A stretch of 64,000 nucleotides of DNA from Sambucus nigra (taxonomy: Eukaryota; Streptophyta; Magnoliopsida; Dipsacales; Adoxaceae), in the NCBI GenBank assembly GCA_949130495.1, contig OX422223.1, positions 73,716,751-73,780,750 on the forward strand, given 5' to 3'. The position numbers and the translations under genes were made by a program. Of this stretch, positions 36,824 to 50,669 are shown one piece after another. Under the pieces are notes generated by a model, which was not told the origin of the DNA, did no database searches, and worked only from the letters and a program-made list of their open reading frames with translations. The stretch's first letter is position 1. Every line of letters starts with the position of its first letter.

Positions 36824-36905
36824 AATTTAATGGCCAATGCCTTAAATCGTACTTTGAATCTTGGTTCAAAGAAGCCGACACCATTTGGTTGTCGAACCCC
36901 ATCTA
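36824..36905 (+). pseudogene. C-terminal end of H pol after the MITE
   Basis: A short stretch, FNGQCLKSYFESWFKEADTI, fits the end of an Athila-type polyprotein and follows on from the sequence before the MITE. Confidence 0.7.
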
Positions 36906-37551
36906 TGGGGATTAATTGAGAAGTGCGAGAAGCTCGTCGTAACCCCAATGTGTATGGGGTGATTCTTGTATATAGTGGTTGTGAGTAGGTTAGGGTAGTT
37001 AGAGTAGATAGGTATAAGTCACGATAGGATAGGAGTAGGCGCACTCACGTCGAGAGAGCATATAGGGTTTCGAAGTATGTGTTGGGAGGTCCTAGGTCAC
37101 GCTTGCATAGGAATAATTGTGGTAACACCCGAGAAATTGAGCGAGAAGAGTTCATTCTAAGATTAAGGGAAGAAAAAAGTTCCAAGGAACCGAATCGCTC
37201 CGCCCCTGGCACCCAGATCGGTCCGACTATGCAGAAAATCAAAAATGAAATAAGGACCGCACTGGTCTGGTCCGGTCCTGGGACCCAGTTAGGTCCGGTG
37301 TCTGCATTTTTTTGCCCATTCCCAAAATGCATTTTCCATTCACCCAATCTCTCATCTTCACTTCATCTACGACCTTCCCCTCTTCTCCATACATTTTCCC
37401 TCTCAAATCCACTCCCCTCTTCCCTCCAAAAGACACCCTTCCCTTCACCCACCACCTATAAATACACCTCCTTTTCCCCTATTTGACCTCCACTCACCGA
37501 ACTCTGTTACTCTCTCTTACATATTCTCCCTTAAACTCACTTCATTCCAAC
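36906..37551 (+). other. Intergenic region of H before the extra ORF
   Basis: No protein signal was seen. It includes two copies of a CTGGGACCCAGTTAGGTCCG / CTGGCACCCAGATCGGTCCG-like motif (37206-37295). From 37310 it is pyrimidine-rich and leads to the TATA box and a CT-rich leader in front of the downstream ORF. Confidence 0.5.
37457..37464 (+). promoter_or_regulatory. Candidate TATA box for the extra ORF of H
   Basis: TATAAATA lies 95 bp before the ATG at 37552, followed by a CT-rich leader with TCTCTCTTAC. This layout is typical of plant core promoters. Direct evidence of transcription is lacking. Confidence 0.5.
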
Positions 37552-38516
37552 ATGGTAAACAGGTCCCTCCCAGAAATAACGCCTCCGTCTAAGTTCTCTC
37601 CGATGGAAACGGGGCGTTCCGATCGTGCCAAGAGAAACTATAGCAAGAACAGTTTTTCAGCCATTCCCAAAAACTACACATGGGGCGCCAAGTGCGCTGG
37701 AATGAGCTTCCCCAATCAGTCACTAGCCTCTTCCTTCTGAGGGGTTGGTGTCATTTTGTCAATGACCCTCATAAGACGGTGTGGGAGGCCAAGGTACATG
37801 CCTTTTACGAATCTCTCGTTCGTACCATTGAATTCATTTCCCAACCTTATGTTATCGCCACTCCCGTCCAATTTTCTTTGGACATTCTGACCCAAAAATT
37901 TGCAGAGAAAGGCGTCCCGATCCCAACCCAATTTACATACCCCTATAATCTCTCCCCCTTATTAAGGCCACATGCATGTAGCACATCGCACCCGACGAAC
38001 ATTGGGGTACCGAGACATTCTGGTGGGTAGAATGAATGACAAGTCCTGCATAACTTTCCAAATATTATACGCCAATATCCCCCAAACCTCAAACAACTCC
38101 GCTATGCGCCCCCATCAAGCTACCCTCATTAATCATATTTTTGACCCCACTACCCCTATCCATCTGGCCCGCATTCTCTGCAAGGATATTTTCTTCGTGG
38201 CCTTGGATAAGAAGGGTAAAACCCCTCTCCCATATGATCGTCTCATTACTTATATTCCATCTGATGCTGACATTACTCTTCCCCAAGCTTTTGTTCGCCT
38301 TCCCAATCCTTATGGGCAGGGCACTCGCACTAAAAGTGAGCGAAAAAGGGAAATCATCCGAGTACGAAGGGAGGAGAACAATGAGGATGATGATGAGACG
38401 GATGCGAACGATGAGGAGGAGGATGATGACGAAGAAGAGGGGGCTGGGGCTGCGGATGTTGAAATGGGCAAGGGAGAAGAAAAGGAGTATGATGAAGATG
38501 CAGATTTAGATTTTTA
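37552..38516 (+). pseudogene. Extra (env-position) ORF of Athila-like element, frameshifted
   Basis: The ORF starts at ATG 37552 and runs in three pieces: frame to 37740, a +1-shifted frame around 37680-38000 and a return near 37980 that continues to 38516. The middle piece (WNELPQSVTSLFLLRGWCHF, then VWEAKVHAFYESL) resembles the plant-transposon-protein type domain encoded after pol in many Athila elements. The last piece ends in a strongly acidic tail (about 38380-38516, mostly Asp/Glu) after a basic TKSERKREIIRVRREE stretch, suggesting nuclear rather than membrane location. I see no signal peptide or membrane segment, so nothing supports an envelope role. The function of this ORF family is not established. 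Confidence 0.7.
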
Positions 38517-40568
38517 GCCACCGGGAGGAGATTTTGATCGACGCGTCATTGTGCAAGTATCACGCTTCGACGGTTTCATCAATAAATACTGCGTTGACCA
38601 TGAAGAGGATCATCAAACCTACAGGTGCGACACTAGCATGATGCATCGCCTTCAGGCGAAGCTTTATCGAATGACTATAGATTCACCACCACCGAGCTAC
38701 TTTTACGACCCATATTATCGAAATGCTCCCAACGTATCTCACCCGCCCCCTAGTAGCATGTTTGAGTGGTTGTTTTGTGTATTTTCTTCCATTTTGCTAT
38801 TTATACATTCCTACACTTTGAATATATAATGGAAATTTTCCTTGCTTATCTTTGCGTTTCTTATACCTGCTTGTTTTATTCTTGCATTTTGTACTTTATT
38901 CACTTTATATGCCTTCTCTGTGTAGTTTATCTTTTAGTCCTTTTGCATCGGGACTTTACAAAGGTCTAAGTTGGGGGGGGGGGGGGGGGGGGGGGGTAGG
39001 CATGCATTTCAAAAATTTCACAAATTTCAAAATGCCCAAAACCAAAAAAAAAAAATAGAAAATTTTAAAAAAATAATTCCAAAAAAATTGAAAATTTTTT
39101 AAAAAGCCAAAAATATTTGACATCAAAATAAATAAAAATTGGGATTTAAATTTTTCAAAAATATCACCGAAGTTTTGTTTAAAGTCTCAAATTTGTAAAT
39201 TTTAATTGCACAAGGCCAAAATTGACCAAAGATGGAAATTGAGCGAAAATTGGCGACTTAACGAATAAGTGTGGAGATTAACAACCTCGATGAGATTTCG
39301 AGCCTATCGATTTTTCTGAGTTTTTAAATCAATCTGAGTTAATGGTTAACTCATAGTTTTTTTATCATTTAAAAAGTCGTTGAGGATCTCTATACCCTTA
39401 TTTTTTATCGGTTACGGGATATATGTGAGATGATTGCCTTGAAAAATGCACTAACATATCTCTAAGCTAAATTATTCTCGAGACACATATGGTAAATTGA
39501 TTAGTAATTCGGATAAATGAAGTAGGACCTTGTTTGTTACCCAAAAATATTATCCATCAAATGTTGTGAAAAGTTATCCTTTTCAACCCAATTTGAGCAT
39601 AATAAAATTTTCCCTTTTCATTTGGTAACCCAAATAACCGATATAATCCAGAGTTGTGAAAAATGAAAATTCAGAGATTTAGTCCAAAAAGTGCATAAAA
39701 TAGGGCAAGAAAAATAGAGTAATGCTCAACAAAAATAACAACAAAAGAAAAATGGAAAAATAGAAAAAAAAATAGAAAAAGAAGAGAAAATGAGCAAAAG
39801 CCCGGAAAGGCACTAAAAGACATCATAAGGACATTCTGCAATTCTGAACTTTTCGATCATTCTCAATGTACCCCATACACCTTAATCCCAATCAAGTCCT
39901 AACCGAGTACGGATTGCGAAATTAATTACCACATGGAGAGCTAAAACATGAAAAGATAACATGAGAGATTGATTGGTGTCTATAGGAGGTGATGTTTCCA
40001 ATTTCCCAATAACCGTATTCCGATGAAGAGATCTTTTCACCCATAAACTTTTGTATTTCAATTATGTGTACGTGAATTAGTAATCCTTTGCATTGACTCT
40101 TTAAATCACGCATACCGAGAGAAATAGCCACATTCCCAGTGATTCTTTTGTGATAGCATCCATGTTATTTTGAAATCAAAATGAATTTTCGAAAAGGAAC
40201 ATAATGATCAATCGGTGGAAATTTGCGGTTTAATTTTTGGCTTTGCACACATACGACAAATTGAATCTATGGAATATAAATATATGGTGATTATTTTTAT
40301 AAAGGTTTAAATTATACAATTTTTAGGTATTTGGAATTTTATTTGAGTGGAAATCGAATTTCGTGGGTATATTCACTGCAAACCTTCATGAGATAAAACT
40401 TGTCCCACTAGGGTAACCTAGGGGTTTAAAGGCTTGTTGCATACGCAAAATGCAATCGCATGTCTGTGAAAGAGGTATTATATCCTAATAAATTGATTTT
40501 TAAGAGTTGAGCCTAGTTTTGATTCTTTTACATTGCTCAGAACGATCAAAGTTCTAAGTTAGGGAGTT
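38517..40568 (+). mobile_element. Long 3' non-coding region of H
   Basis: AT- and A-rich sequence with a run of 24 G at 38973-38996 after GTCTAAGTT, and GAAAATGAGCAAAAGCCCGG near 39787. Such long non-coding stretches between the last ORF and the 3' LTR are usual in Athila elements. Short frames here are not supported as genes. Confidence 0.5.
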
Positions 40569-42200
40569 TGATTAGGCATAAAATCTTCCGATTTATCCCC
40601 TTAATTTAGAGGCTTTTATCACATCCTACCATGTAATATGAGTTGATTTATTTCATATCCTTGCAACTGACATTTTCTATATAGTGCATCGAGTTTCGTG
40701 TATTCTTTGTTCTTTTTAAAGGTATTTTATACAAGTGAAGAAAAGAGAAAATTCAAAATCAAGAAACTAGGGAAGAAAGAAAGGAAGAAAAGTCAGAGGG
40801 CAAAAGAGTAACTTTACATCTGGTGCTTGGACGAGGAACTAAAATGAAAGTTGAAGACCTCGAGTCTACCAGCACATAGGAAGAAACGACGTCCGAATCT
40901 GAGTCCCAGATCAGAAGTTATGAAGCCCAAAAGATGAGAGAAAATCACGTAAATAGTATAAAGAAAAGGATCTCCGGACCAATTCGGGGTGAGCCAAAAA
41001 TGAACAGGTCCAATGAAGATCAAGTTCCTGTCAAGGCCAGACCGGTTCGATATACTCATAAAATTAACCGGTCCATAGTCAGAAAAGTTCCGGCATAAGA
41101 TAAACTCCCAGTTCGATCCTTTTAAACAAAAACGAACCGATCCGGTATACACTGGACCGAACCGATAGACCAAGTCGAACTGGTCTGGGTGACGAATTTC
41201 TCATTTATGATTTTCAAATTTGGAGTTGAATCTAGCTCAAACTCTTGTAATTTCGTAGAGTATTTATATCAACTAATTACCAGACTTTAAGGAGTTCTTT
41301 TTTGTTAATTTAGAGAGATTTTGCACCTAAGAACCCTAGGGATTTAATTTCTGCAATATTCATTCAAGTTTTAAGAATTAATTCCAGAATTTTCCTCATT
41401 CCAAGTATTGTTTCCTTTCTGATTTCAATTGATTTTACATTTTGTAGGATCGTTCATAGAAATTAAGTTGCAAATTTTCATTTACAAGTTTCTTCTTAAT
41501 TTTTCACGGATTTATGAATTCATGAAAAATAGATTTTTTGTTCATGCTTAGTTTAATAATGTCCATTTTAATTTCCAAGGGTTGGGATGCATGAACCCAA
41601 CCCAATGTAGTTTACATGCATGGAAAATAGGTTTTGAATTAAATTTTGATCGAATCATGTTGTGTAGTGAACACAACCATCATAGGTCTTTTAATCCCGT
41701 TTGCCCTAGGTAACTGGGGTGTTTAAGAATGCGATGTGCATGTTAAATATGCAGTGCTACTTTATTCTTACCATTGATTACGTATGATGCAAGCTAGTAC
41801 CTTCATATATGTAATGCTTAGGATTAATAAATACCGGGTTTGATCAACTATCTAATTCAAAAGATACTATTATATCCGGTGAATCTACTAGGGTTTGGGA
41901 GATTGTATCCTAACCTGCTTTTCCTTCATTCATATTTACTTAATTGCAGTAGCTTTATTTCCTTGCACGTAGCGTAGTCATTAATTTGCATTTCAGTTTC
42001 ATTTAGATAGTAGAATTCAGGTCCAAAATTAATCATCTTTTAATTTCTTTTCTCTAATCAATTTAGAGTTAGTCTTCTATTCCTTCGTCGTTATGAGCAT
42101 TCGTCCTAGTTCCTTGTGGATACAATCCCGACTTAACGGGTTATTACTTACATGATAGGCTTGCACTTAAGCCTATATAATCACGCACTTTAAACACATT
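40569..42200 (+). mobile_element. Probable 3' LTR of Athila-like element H
   Basis: AAGTTAGGGAGT, a PPT-like tract, precedes TTTGATTAGGC, the usual type of Athila LTR start. Near the other end, TTCCTTGTGGATACAATCCCG and TAACGGGTTATTAC match the conserved end of LTRs of this group. No second copy is available in the window, so neither boundary is proven. Confidence 0.5.
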
Positions 42201-42222
42201 TATGGCCGCATTAAATACCATC

Positions 42223-43804
42223 TGTAACACCCTGTGTAATTTTGGTGTCGACCGCCACTAAAACAATATCGGGCGTCACTAAATTAAATATCATTCTTAT
42301 CATGTGACAGATATATGAGACATATTAAATTTTCATTCCACAGGATAATAGTTAAATTCATACCAATAAATAATAGCTATTCATGCAATAAATATCCATC
42401 GACATGCTAACTCTAAAACTAATCCAACTCCATAATTTATTTGAAAGTCCAAATGAAATAATCCAAGAAAGTAATAGACTGAAATCATAGACAACTTTTG
42501 AACCGAATGGCCCAATCAAATCCATAATGAAGCGTCATAATGTAAAGCGACTGACTAAAATAGACCAATACTAGTAAAGTGATTAAATAAAATTGAACTC
42601 GAGTTGCACCTCCAAAATAATCTCCAATAACTCCTACGTAGCTTCTCCAGCACAACTTGAAATATTTGTCTCAATGATTCCGAGACGTCCGCATGGATAC
42701 CTACTACGCCTCTCAAATAGGGTTCATGAACCCAATTATACGCAATAAACACGATAGTATAATGATTCAAATTAAATGAGATATATTAGTATGTGATAAA
42801 AATATATCATTATCTACCCACATTCATGTCGATCCAAAAACCCAAGTTCCGTTATTTAATTTCCAACAACTTCCTATTCTTAATTTAATTGGTTTACTCA
42901 GATTTTATTATTTTTCTCATTCTATTAATATTAGTCGCGGTACTCCTGCCTTAAGACTTACATCATGTTAGTTGTGGGACTCCAACTTAAAGGTCTACAC
43001 CACACCCATTTCCCGAACAATGGCTAATCATCCCGGTTCACTATTAGCTTTGCACACACTCATGAGGTTCAACACACGGCACGTCACTATAGCTCGTCAA
43101 CCCGTTTAACTGTCAGCCCGCATCATGACGCGACACACATGCGCGTCACTATAGCCAATCGGCCCATTTAACTTTCTGCCCTACACATACTCGCGCCGCC
43201 AATATATTTTAACACCTGTTTATTTTATTAGGCATTAATTCTCAATTTTTTTAAGTTTTCTCATTTATCTCAAACTAGCCCCACCCTTTTTATCGCCATA
43301 ATATCCTCGAAACACCCTTAGTCCCATACTTAAACGTCTCCACTACACAAGTATTTTCTAGACTTTCATCTAAGAAGAAAACCCACAAACCAACACCTCT
43401 TAGCTTCACCCCTAGGCTCACTAATCAACGTAACAACTCAAAACTCATCCCCACCCTGAAATATCTATCCGTAAATCGTCACCACTCTCTAGTCCCATAC
43501 CAAGAAAGTGACAAACTCGTCAAAAACGGGCTCGCTGTCACGCAACTAACTGGACAACTGGTTCGCCATGACCCTGAACCAGTTTGGGCTTCGGGGGACC
43601 TGATCCACCGAGAACCTTTATTTTTATAAAAAAACATAACTTCCTTGAATTATATCCAATTCCAATTTTGATTAAAATTTCCTTTTCCATAAATAAATAC
43701 AAACATATTAAATTACTAAGAATAAATAAATTCCAAAAAAAATATTTTTTCGAATTCCGAATTTATATAATTAAATTCAAATTTTAAATCTATGGGGTGT
43801 TACA
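42223..43804. mobile_element. LTR-like unit with TGTAACACCC ends
   Basis: A 1582-bp unit has inverted ends TGTAACACCCTG and TGGGGTGTTACA. Flanking 5-mers (CCATC and TTGCC) do not match, so it is either an old solo LTR or the 3' LTR of an element to its right. It shares wording with other LTRs (GCACGTCACTATAGC, CATCCCGG) but has no TCGA cassette. No gene was seen. Confidence 0.5.
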
Positions 43805-46588
43805 TTGCCATGATGACAAATCTATAAGATCACTAATCCTAGGAAAAGAGAATACTATGAGAAAATCATGTAGCAAAAGGCGTAACCATAGGCACACAAA
43901 ACTTGTGAAAAATAAAAGGATACTTCAAATAAGGGTGCACCTAGTTGCCGAGCTGCATTGACCATGCCAAGTCTAACGCACTCTCATTGAGAAAAAATAT
44001 GCCATAGCCGAAATGAAAACACAATAAAATCACAGGCTACCATGACCCAGGGAACACAATCCTCAACCACTAGAAATGAAGGAATACAGTCCTCAACTAC
44101 TAGGACTGAAAGAACACAACAAATTATAATGAATGAATGAGCAAACCTTCTGAGAGAATCCATCTTCATGCAAGAAACTATGGCTCACGAAGTAAGGACT
44201 ACGTTGTACGCTTTGAAGTCTATAGCTCCGTATCGATATTCTCATAAGATCCTAGCCTAGCCATACACCTAGTCTTGACACACCAGTTGAATTGAATCAG
44301 AACATGAACCATTAATCATTGTAAGAAGAACGTAAAATATGAACTATTGTCCTTTAGAAAGTCAAACCCTGGACTTCCCTCCTTAGGAATAAGGCTTCCT
44401 GATTTCATCCTTAACAAACATGAACCACTCCGGTTGAAGAATGCCAAACACATTTTTTAACGCCGATCTTGTCCATCTCTCTAGTCAAAGTGATTTTGTG
44501 ACCAATGTAACATACCTAAGCCGCTTCATACCTTATCGTATTGTGATCTTATCCCATAAGTCTCCTTAGGCAATGACCAACTAAGCGAAACACTTACTTT
44601 ATTATAACATCCAATGACACAAGGTCGTCACTTCATCGATCTCCAAATTCTACCAAAATTGAATATATATGATGGCCACTATAAGGATAGAAAGTACTAC
44701 ATAGGTTTACACCTCCTAATTTGTACACGTCTGGAAAGACATGCTAGGAACTAATTCTTCCCTTATTAGGGCCATTCCAACTTATATTATCGACACATGT
44801 CGAGACCCTGATCATACTTCGATATCCCAACTCGGTAGCCATTCTCAAATCTTAACATGAAATCATCAATCTAAGTCTCCAATTCATTTCCTAGAACTCG
44901 TCAAAATCAAGCACGACACTTTCTACAGTAGTCATCTTTTGACAAACGCGCATTTTGTCCAATCATGACACTAATCTCCAATTATCCTTAGAAGGTTACA
45001 ACACCTATTCATACTAAATTTTATGACATCCCTAAGGACTACACGATTCGGCTCCTTTTAACTTGACCACTAATGTTACACCACCACATGACCTTCAATA
45101 CAACTATCACTCTCACACATTACATTTCGTAACACCGAACTTGATTGGATCAATGTAAAATTCATAAAAACCTGACAAGATTTCATCACCCATGATCCTC
45201 TCATAATAGGTATGCTCTACCGTTATTCCAATATCCATCCCATGACTATTAGATACTCATAAGGGTACTAGCTTACAAGTATCCACACATGGCAAACCGT
45301 AATCGTCGAACACCGCAAGGCATCACAATAAGTAGGTTTCTATTCCCAAAGACCCCACATGTAATAAGTCAAAAGGATCGGACGGAGGAGATTATCTTCG
45401 TGTTAAATAAGTAAAAACCATTTTCTAAGGGATCCCATTTAGAATAAATATTGGACAATGACCGAAAAAGTCCAATTACCACAGAACATTGACAAAGAAA
45501 AGGTTATGTTAAAGTCGGCTACTTATACCAAAACCACTTCACGTTCAGTCATCACTTAGGCAATTGAAAAATGGTTATGGTATTTAGATAAAAATATTAT
45601 TTTCCTTTTGTTTGAAACCTTGGCATAGGTATGACCCTCTCCTTGAGACCAAATGGAATGTCTAAAAACTTCCTTCCAAACAGATGATTCCATATACTAA
45701 GGATTCTAGGAGGATATAGGATGTCGTGTATATGATATACGCCTCTAAGTCCACAATATTGACGCCACAAGGAATCCTATTCCTCAACTGTCTCATCATA
45801 TTCTCCAAAACCACATCACATGAGGCTCCCTCGGGTTTATTCCTATATCACTCCAAATCATCATCGTTACACGTGTAACACACTTATCGTCAGTTACTTG
45901 TACCTCACATAATAGCTTATGATACAAATCAATCAATCGAAAATTACTAAGGCACTCATCTACTATAATAGCATTTGATCAACCAAGTCCTGAGTACATA
46001 TCCTCATGCAATGTCCCGCACGGGTCTACATGCCTATCGAATTGTAAAATGATTACGACATGACACTACCCCAAGGATCAAGTTCACCGAATCACATCAT
46101 CATATTAACCATCCACGATCACCTAACTAGTAATCCTAATGCATCTTTATCACAAAATTAATACTTCTTAGACACGACACTCTAGTCACCTATTCGCTGT
46201 AGTTAACTTTAAACAATGCGCATCTTTAATCCAATAGATGATATTTACCTTTATTAACATCTTAAAAAGCCTCTCACACCGTTCAATGGTTGGCACAAAT
46301 GCACCTCTCACTAGAGAATGCGATGTCGCCATTAATTGTCCAAATAGACACTCGCAAACTACTAACACGTCTAAATCAGAAACATTAAGAACTATTAATG
46401 GAAACTAACTTGGACACTTTCTACTTGATAATGAACTAACCATCGTGATATTCTCCTTGACTCCATCATCGAGAACATGAACAGAAACCATCACATGTTT
46501 AACATGACCGGTCCAAAACCAACACTAACATCGAAAGATCCACTACCGACCTCACCACGTCATTCTCGAAAGAACTCTTGAACCTAGA
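43805..46588 (-). mobile_element. Non-coding interior of element J
   Basis: This stretch lies downstream (minus strand) of a PBS and should hold gag-pol, but I recognise no motif of any retrotransposon protein. It is either extremely decayed or another non-coding LARD-like core. Frames are short (60-61 codons). Confidence 0.45.
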
Positions 46589-46600
46589 GCTCTAATACCA
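46589..46600 (-). other. Primer binding site of J
   Basis: On the minus strand TGGTATTAGAGC, a one-base variant of the initiator-Met PBS, lies two bases from an LTR end reading GGGGCATTACA. Confidence 0.75.
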
Positions 46601-46998
46601 ATTGTAATGCCCCTACCGGAATTTATGGGTTGCCCATGGGTTTACCCCATTTGACCCAAATGTTAGGTATGAAGTGCAGTGAGACAATTCAAATAATGTT
46701 TCTATCCCAGTTTAATTTTATTAATATTTAAGTTGTTTAGCATGTGATTCCCATTTATATCAAGACACATGTGGGGCCCGTGAGAAGCATCCCCTAATCT
46801 AATCATTCAAAGCTACTAAAGTAGATTAAAAAGAATACTTACCTATATGATGCTCTGAAAATATGAAATCATTACAACTTGCTATAACAAAAGAAATGGA
46901 ATGAGCCTAATACCCAGTGGGAAATACAACAATGCAACATAGAATCGAATAATAGAAAAGAGAATCTATAACGTACCACCTACGTGCACATGCAAATA

Positions 46999-47118
<120 letters not shown>

Positions 47119-48439
47119 TTGCATATACTAATGCATAAATTTATTTTTTTTCCAAAAATGTTACTCGATTTGATTACATGACATTAGTCTTATAAAGGAC
47201 CCTTCTTACCCCTTATTACTTAATTTAGCCTCATTTTCCTAACACACCTGGTTAAATACTTAAACAGCATACCAATTATTTAGGAAAAACACCTCATTGA
47301 CTGAAATCTCCCATTTACTCACACCAAGTCCATTTTAGTAATTTTCTTGAAAATCACCTTTCAACACATGTACGCCCCCGTGTTAGGAAAATACGTGTTT
47401 CCCTTTTGAAAACCTTTCACAATACACACTTGTGATAATTATGGGTTAAAATCACCATAGGTTATTTTATTATCCATTAACCACTTCACTTGTGTTACTA
47501 ACTCACGCTTTACATGAACTTAGTCATTTTCATATTTCTTGTCCAAGTCACCTTTTCAAAAGAGGAACATTTATCAACTTCATTTAATAAAAGGTTGTCT
47601 TTCCTAATTTCCTTAGCACGACTAATTTCTTTATCATGTTCCACTTTTCTCATTACCTTTTGCTAAAAATTCACCAATAATGTGTACTTTAATACGCTCC
47701 ACGCCACCGAAGATGCCACCATATGCTTAATCAAGTGACTTTGGGTCTTGACCCTAGTGCTTCAGGCCATTCTTGAGAATGTGGTTCCACAAGGCAAGGA
47801 TGGTATGAATAAATACAAGTCTAATTTTTATGTTTTTCAAAATTCTAAAGATTGAAACTTTAAACAAAATTAACCCAATTAAACTTAGTATCGATTTTAA
47901 AATCTTTAAAGGGGAAAATTGATTTACCCAATTTTATCTTTTCTCCCTAAATCATGCATCTATGTGATAAGCAAATAAAATACATAAATCATCCACAAGA
48001 TGCCGATTCCAACCAAACAAATCACTATGATACGGTTTTACAAAGCATATACAATAGATTTACTCAACGACTCGATCCCCACAAAACTTGACGCTCTTCA
48101 ATCTTGGTCCTCTCCTCCATAGTGCAATGTAGGATTCCACCTGCACAAGTTTCCACAATGCATGAGTCCACGCACGTCTCGGTATCCACTGATAAGGCTC
48201 AAAAATCATCAAATGGCGTAAATAGCACACACGTACTCTATCACATGAAACAAGTTTTCTCAAGATGAAAGAAATAAACTTTGGTTCCTAAACTTTAAGA
48301 TCTCAGATCATATTATTAAGAATCTTGTATCTTTAAATGTATAGTGTGAAAAAAAGGGTTTTGGAACTTTTTTAAACAAGTAGGAAAACCTTTTTCGTCA
48401 AAAGTTCTTAAAAATTGAGTCCAACATGCCTTAAATAAT

Positions 48440-48720
48440 GAAAGACAAAAATTTAGGCAGTGAACTCCTTCGAACAAAATCTAATTTTATTCTAATGAGA
48501 ATAACATTTTGTTCTAACAAAAATATATTACGTTCAAATAAAACATCTTTTTCATTCAAACAAACTTCTAACGAGCATCTAACGGGATGTGAAATCCTTC
48601 GTGGATAATTCTTGTCTGACGGTCATTAGATGGTTGTTCCAACGAGATCTCAATGTCGTTCTAAAGATACTGAAAGTCAGTATAACGAAAACAAATTTTC
48701 GTTCTAACAAGCTTAATTAT
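48440..48720 (-). repeat. Decayed TTCGAACGAG-like cassette in J
   Basis: Repeated variants such as TTCTAACGAG, TTCTAACAA, TTCCAACGAGAT and TTCGAACAAAAT occur over about 280 bp. They look like mutated copies of the palindrome array intact in F. Confidence 0.6.
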
Positions 48721-48800
48721 ATTTCTAATGAGATTAAAATCAAAAATAATTTTCTTTAAAAATGTTTTGAAATCAGTTTCAAATAATATTAAGTAAAAAA

Positions 48801-50669
48801 CATACAACCTTAAAAATATCCAAGGACTCATGTTCACTATGCATTCATACCTAAGATCATTGATAAATGTGAAGACAAACTTGTCATTAAACACAACATG
48901 ATGTATCCAATCGTTGAAACTTAGCCACTAGGTTCTCATCAAACATGTCGTAGGCTCATGGGATCAACGACACAAAGTCTATCCTATGACTCAAATGTTT
49001 TATCCGAAATTGTGCCAGCTACGTACAAATTGACTCGAATGGAAATTTATCCTTACAAATCTCCCCTTTGGTTATTACAAGATGAAGACCAAACAAAAAT
49101 CCTATGGTATGTAAAGATCTCTAAAAAGACTCATTTCCCAACCCCAAAAAGGAAAAAGAGTACAGACGCTCGACAAACACACAAACTTGACTAGGTGTGA
49201 TTTTCTTGAAAACTTTATTGCATTGCTGTAAATCGGATAACTTGCACACTTAAACACACCTTTAAATGCTAAGAGAATATAATAAGTAATTCCAAATGAA
49301 TAAACATCTAACAATGTTTAAAACAATATAAACCAAGGTAAGATGTCTCCTCCTAATATAGAGATGTCATAATCATATAAAGGAAATATACAATTACAAA
49401 CCAAGTCTCCCCCTAAAACCAAGAGAGCACAAATAATTCATCCCCCTAAAACCAAGTCTCCCCCTAAATTTGTGATCATAAGATTCCAATTACAAACATA
49501 GGGAGAGGTGAAAAAAGTGTGCAATGGTGTAAATCGCAACAAACACACAATATGGCAATCACATTCACAAATAATCAAAACTATGATCAAATAGCCTCAC
49601 TATCATTGCAAAAGGATAACCAAACGAGTAAGCAATGAAGTATGACACAAATTTTAGAAAAGATACCAAAAAGGAATTTCAATTCACATAAGGAGAGATA
49701 TCAATATGATCATATAACATGCCAAATAAAATCCAAATAATAAAGAATATGGCAAACATTGACTAAATGTAAACAACAAAGACTTAAAAGAAATTATACC
49801 TTATATAACATATGCAAAATATACAAGTAAAAATTCGACACATATATATAGGTATAAATATCCACAAAATATCGACACAAAACACATCATATTTACACAC
49901 TAGCATAGTGTCGTTGTGTCTAAACATGTGGGATGGAATGAATGGGCGTGAATACAAATGAATTATGACCCAAACACTCTAATATGTTCAAGAACTTCTA
50001 ATTGAATGCACAACTTTATCAAACTATGATTTAGCCTCAAATGACAAGATAAAGTGAACTCGATGAACAAACAAGCATAATGCACACAATCCTAGACTAT
50101 TGATCATTCTACAAATCAATAGCGTCATGACAAAATAAACATAATTGGGATTCATTGTGTAAACTCGTCGATCTATAAATAAACACCCTCAAAAGATAAA
50201 CACATATAATGTTTTCTTTTATTTTCTTTTCTTATTCTTTTGAAGCCATTTCTTTTGAAAGATCAAACAATCTACACTATATTGGCCCTTGGGAATTTTT
50301 CTATTTTTATTCCCTTTAATCCTTTCATTAGACTTTTGCCAATGGTGACTCTCCAGAAAAGGAGATTTTCTCCTTTCGTAGACCTTTCCCGTTCACCCTC
50401 ATATTTTTTAATACTATTCAAATATTCTCACTGGCAACAATTCTTACATGCGCAAATCCTCGATAGTCATAAAACATGTATATGATAAGATTGATGGGAT
50501 AACACCACATAAAGCTTAAATATGCATGTGAATTTAAAATTCCAGAAGCTTGTGCATGTATGTGCAGAGGCATATAGAAAGTCGAATCCATAAAACAAAT
50601 CAAGTTCAAAATAACTCCATGAAAGCATGATTAAGAACAATCTAAGTATAAAAAATTATAACCAAATGT
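48801..50669. other. Unassigned region
   Basis: No gene was recognised. AAGTCTCCCCCTAAA-type words recur at 49404-49470, like polypurine-rich (reversed) stretches of copia interiors, but there is no protein signal. The rest is AT-rich. Confidence 0.45.

Noticed and set aside
37972..38516. Independent host gene with acidic tail
   Set aside because: It follows Athila pol in the element's usual extra-ORF position and needs frame corrections, so it is assigned to the element.
38766..39058. Small hydrophobic open frames after the Athila ORF
   Set aside because: T-rich sequence gives Phe/Leu/Ile/Tyr-rich frames by composition; overlapping frames look equally good, and one runs through the poly-G tract.
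42223..43804. Solo LTR with target duplication
   Set aside because: Ends fit, but flanking 5-mers CCATC and TTGCC differ, so only an LTR-like call was kept.
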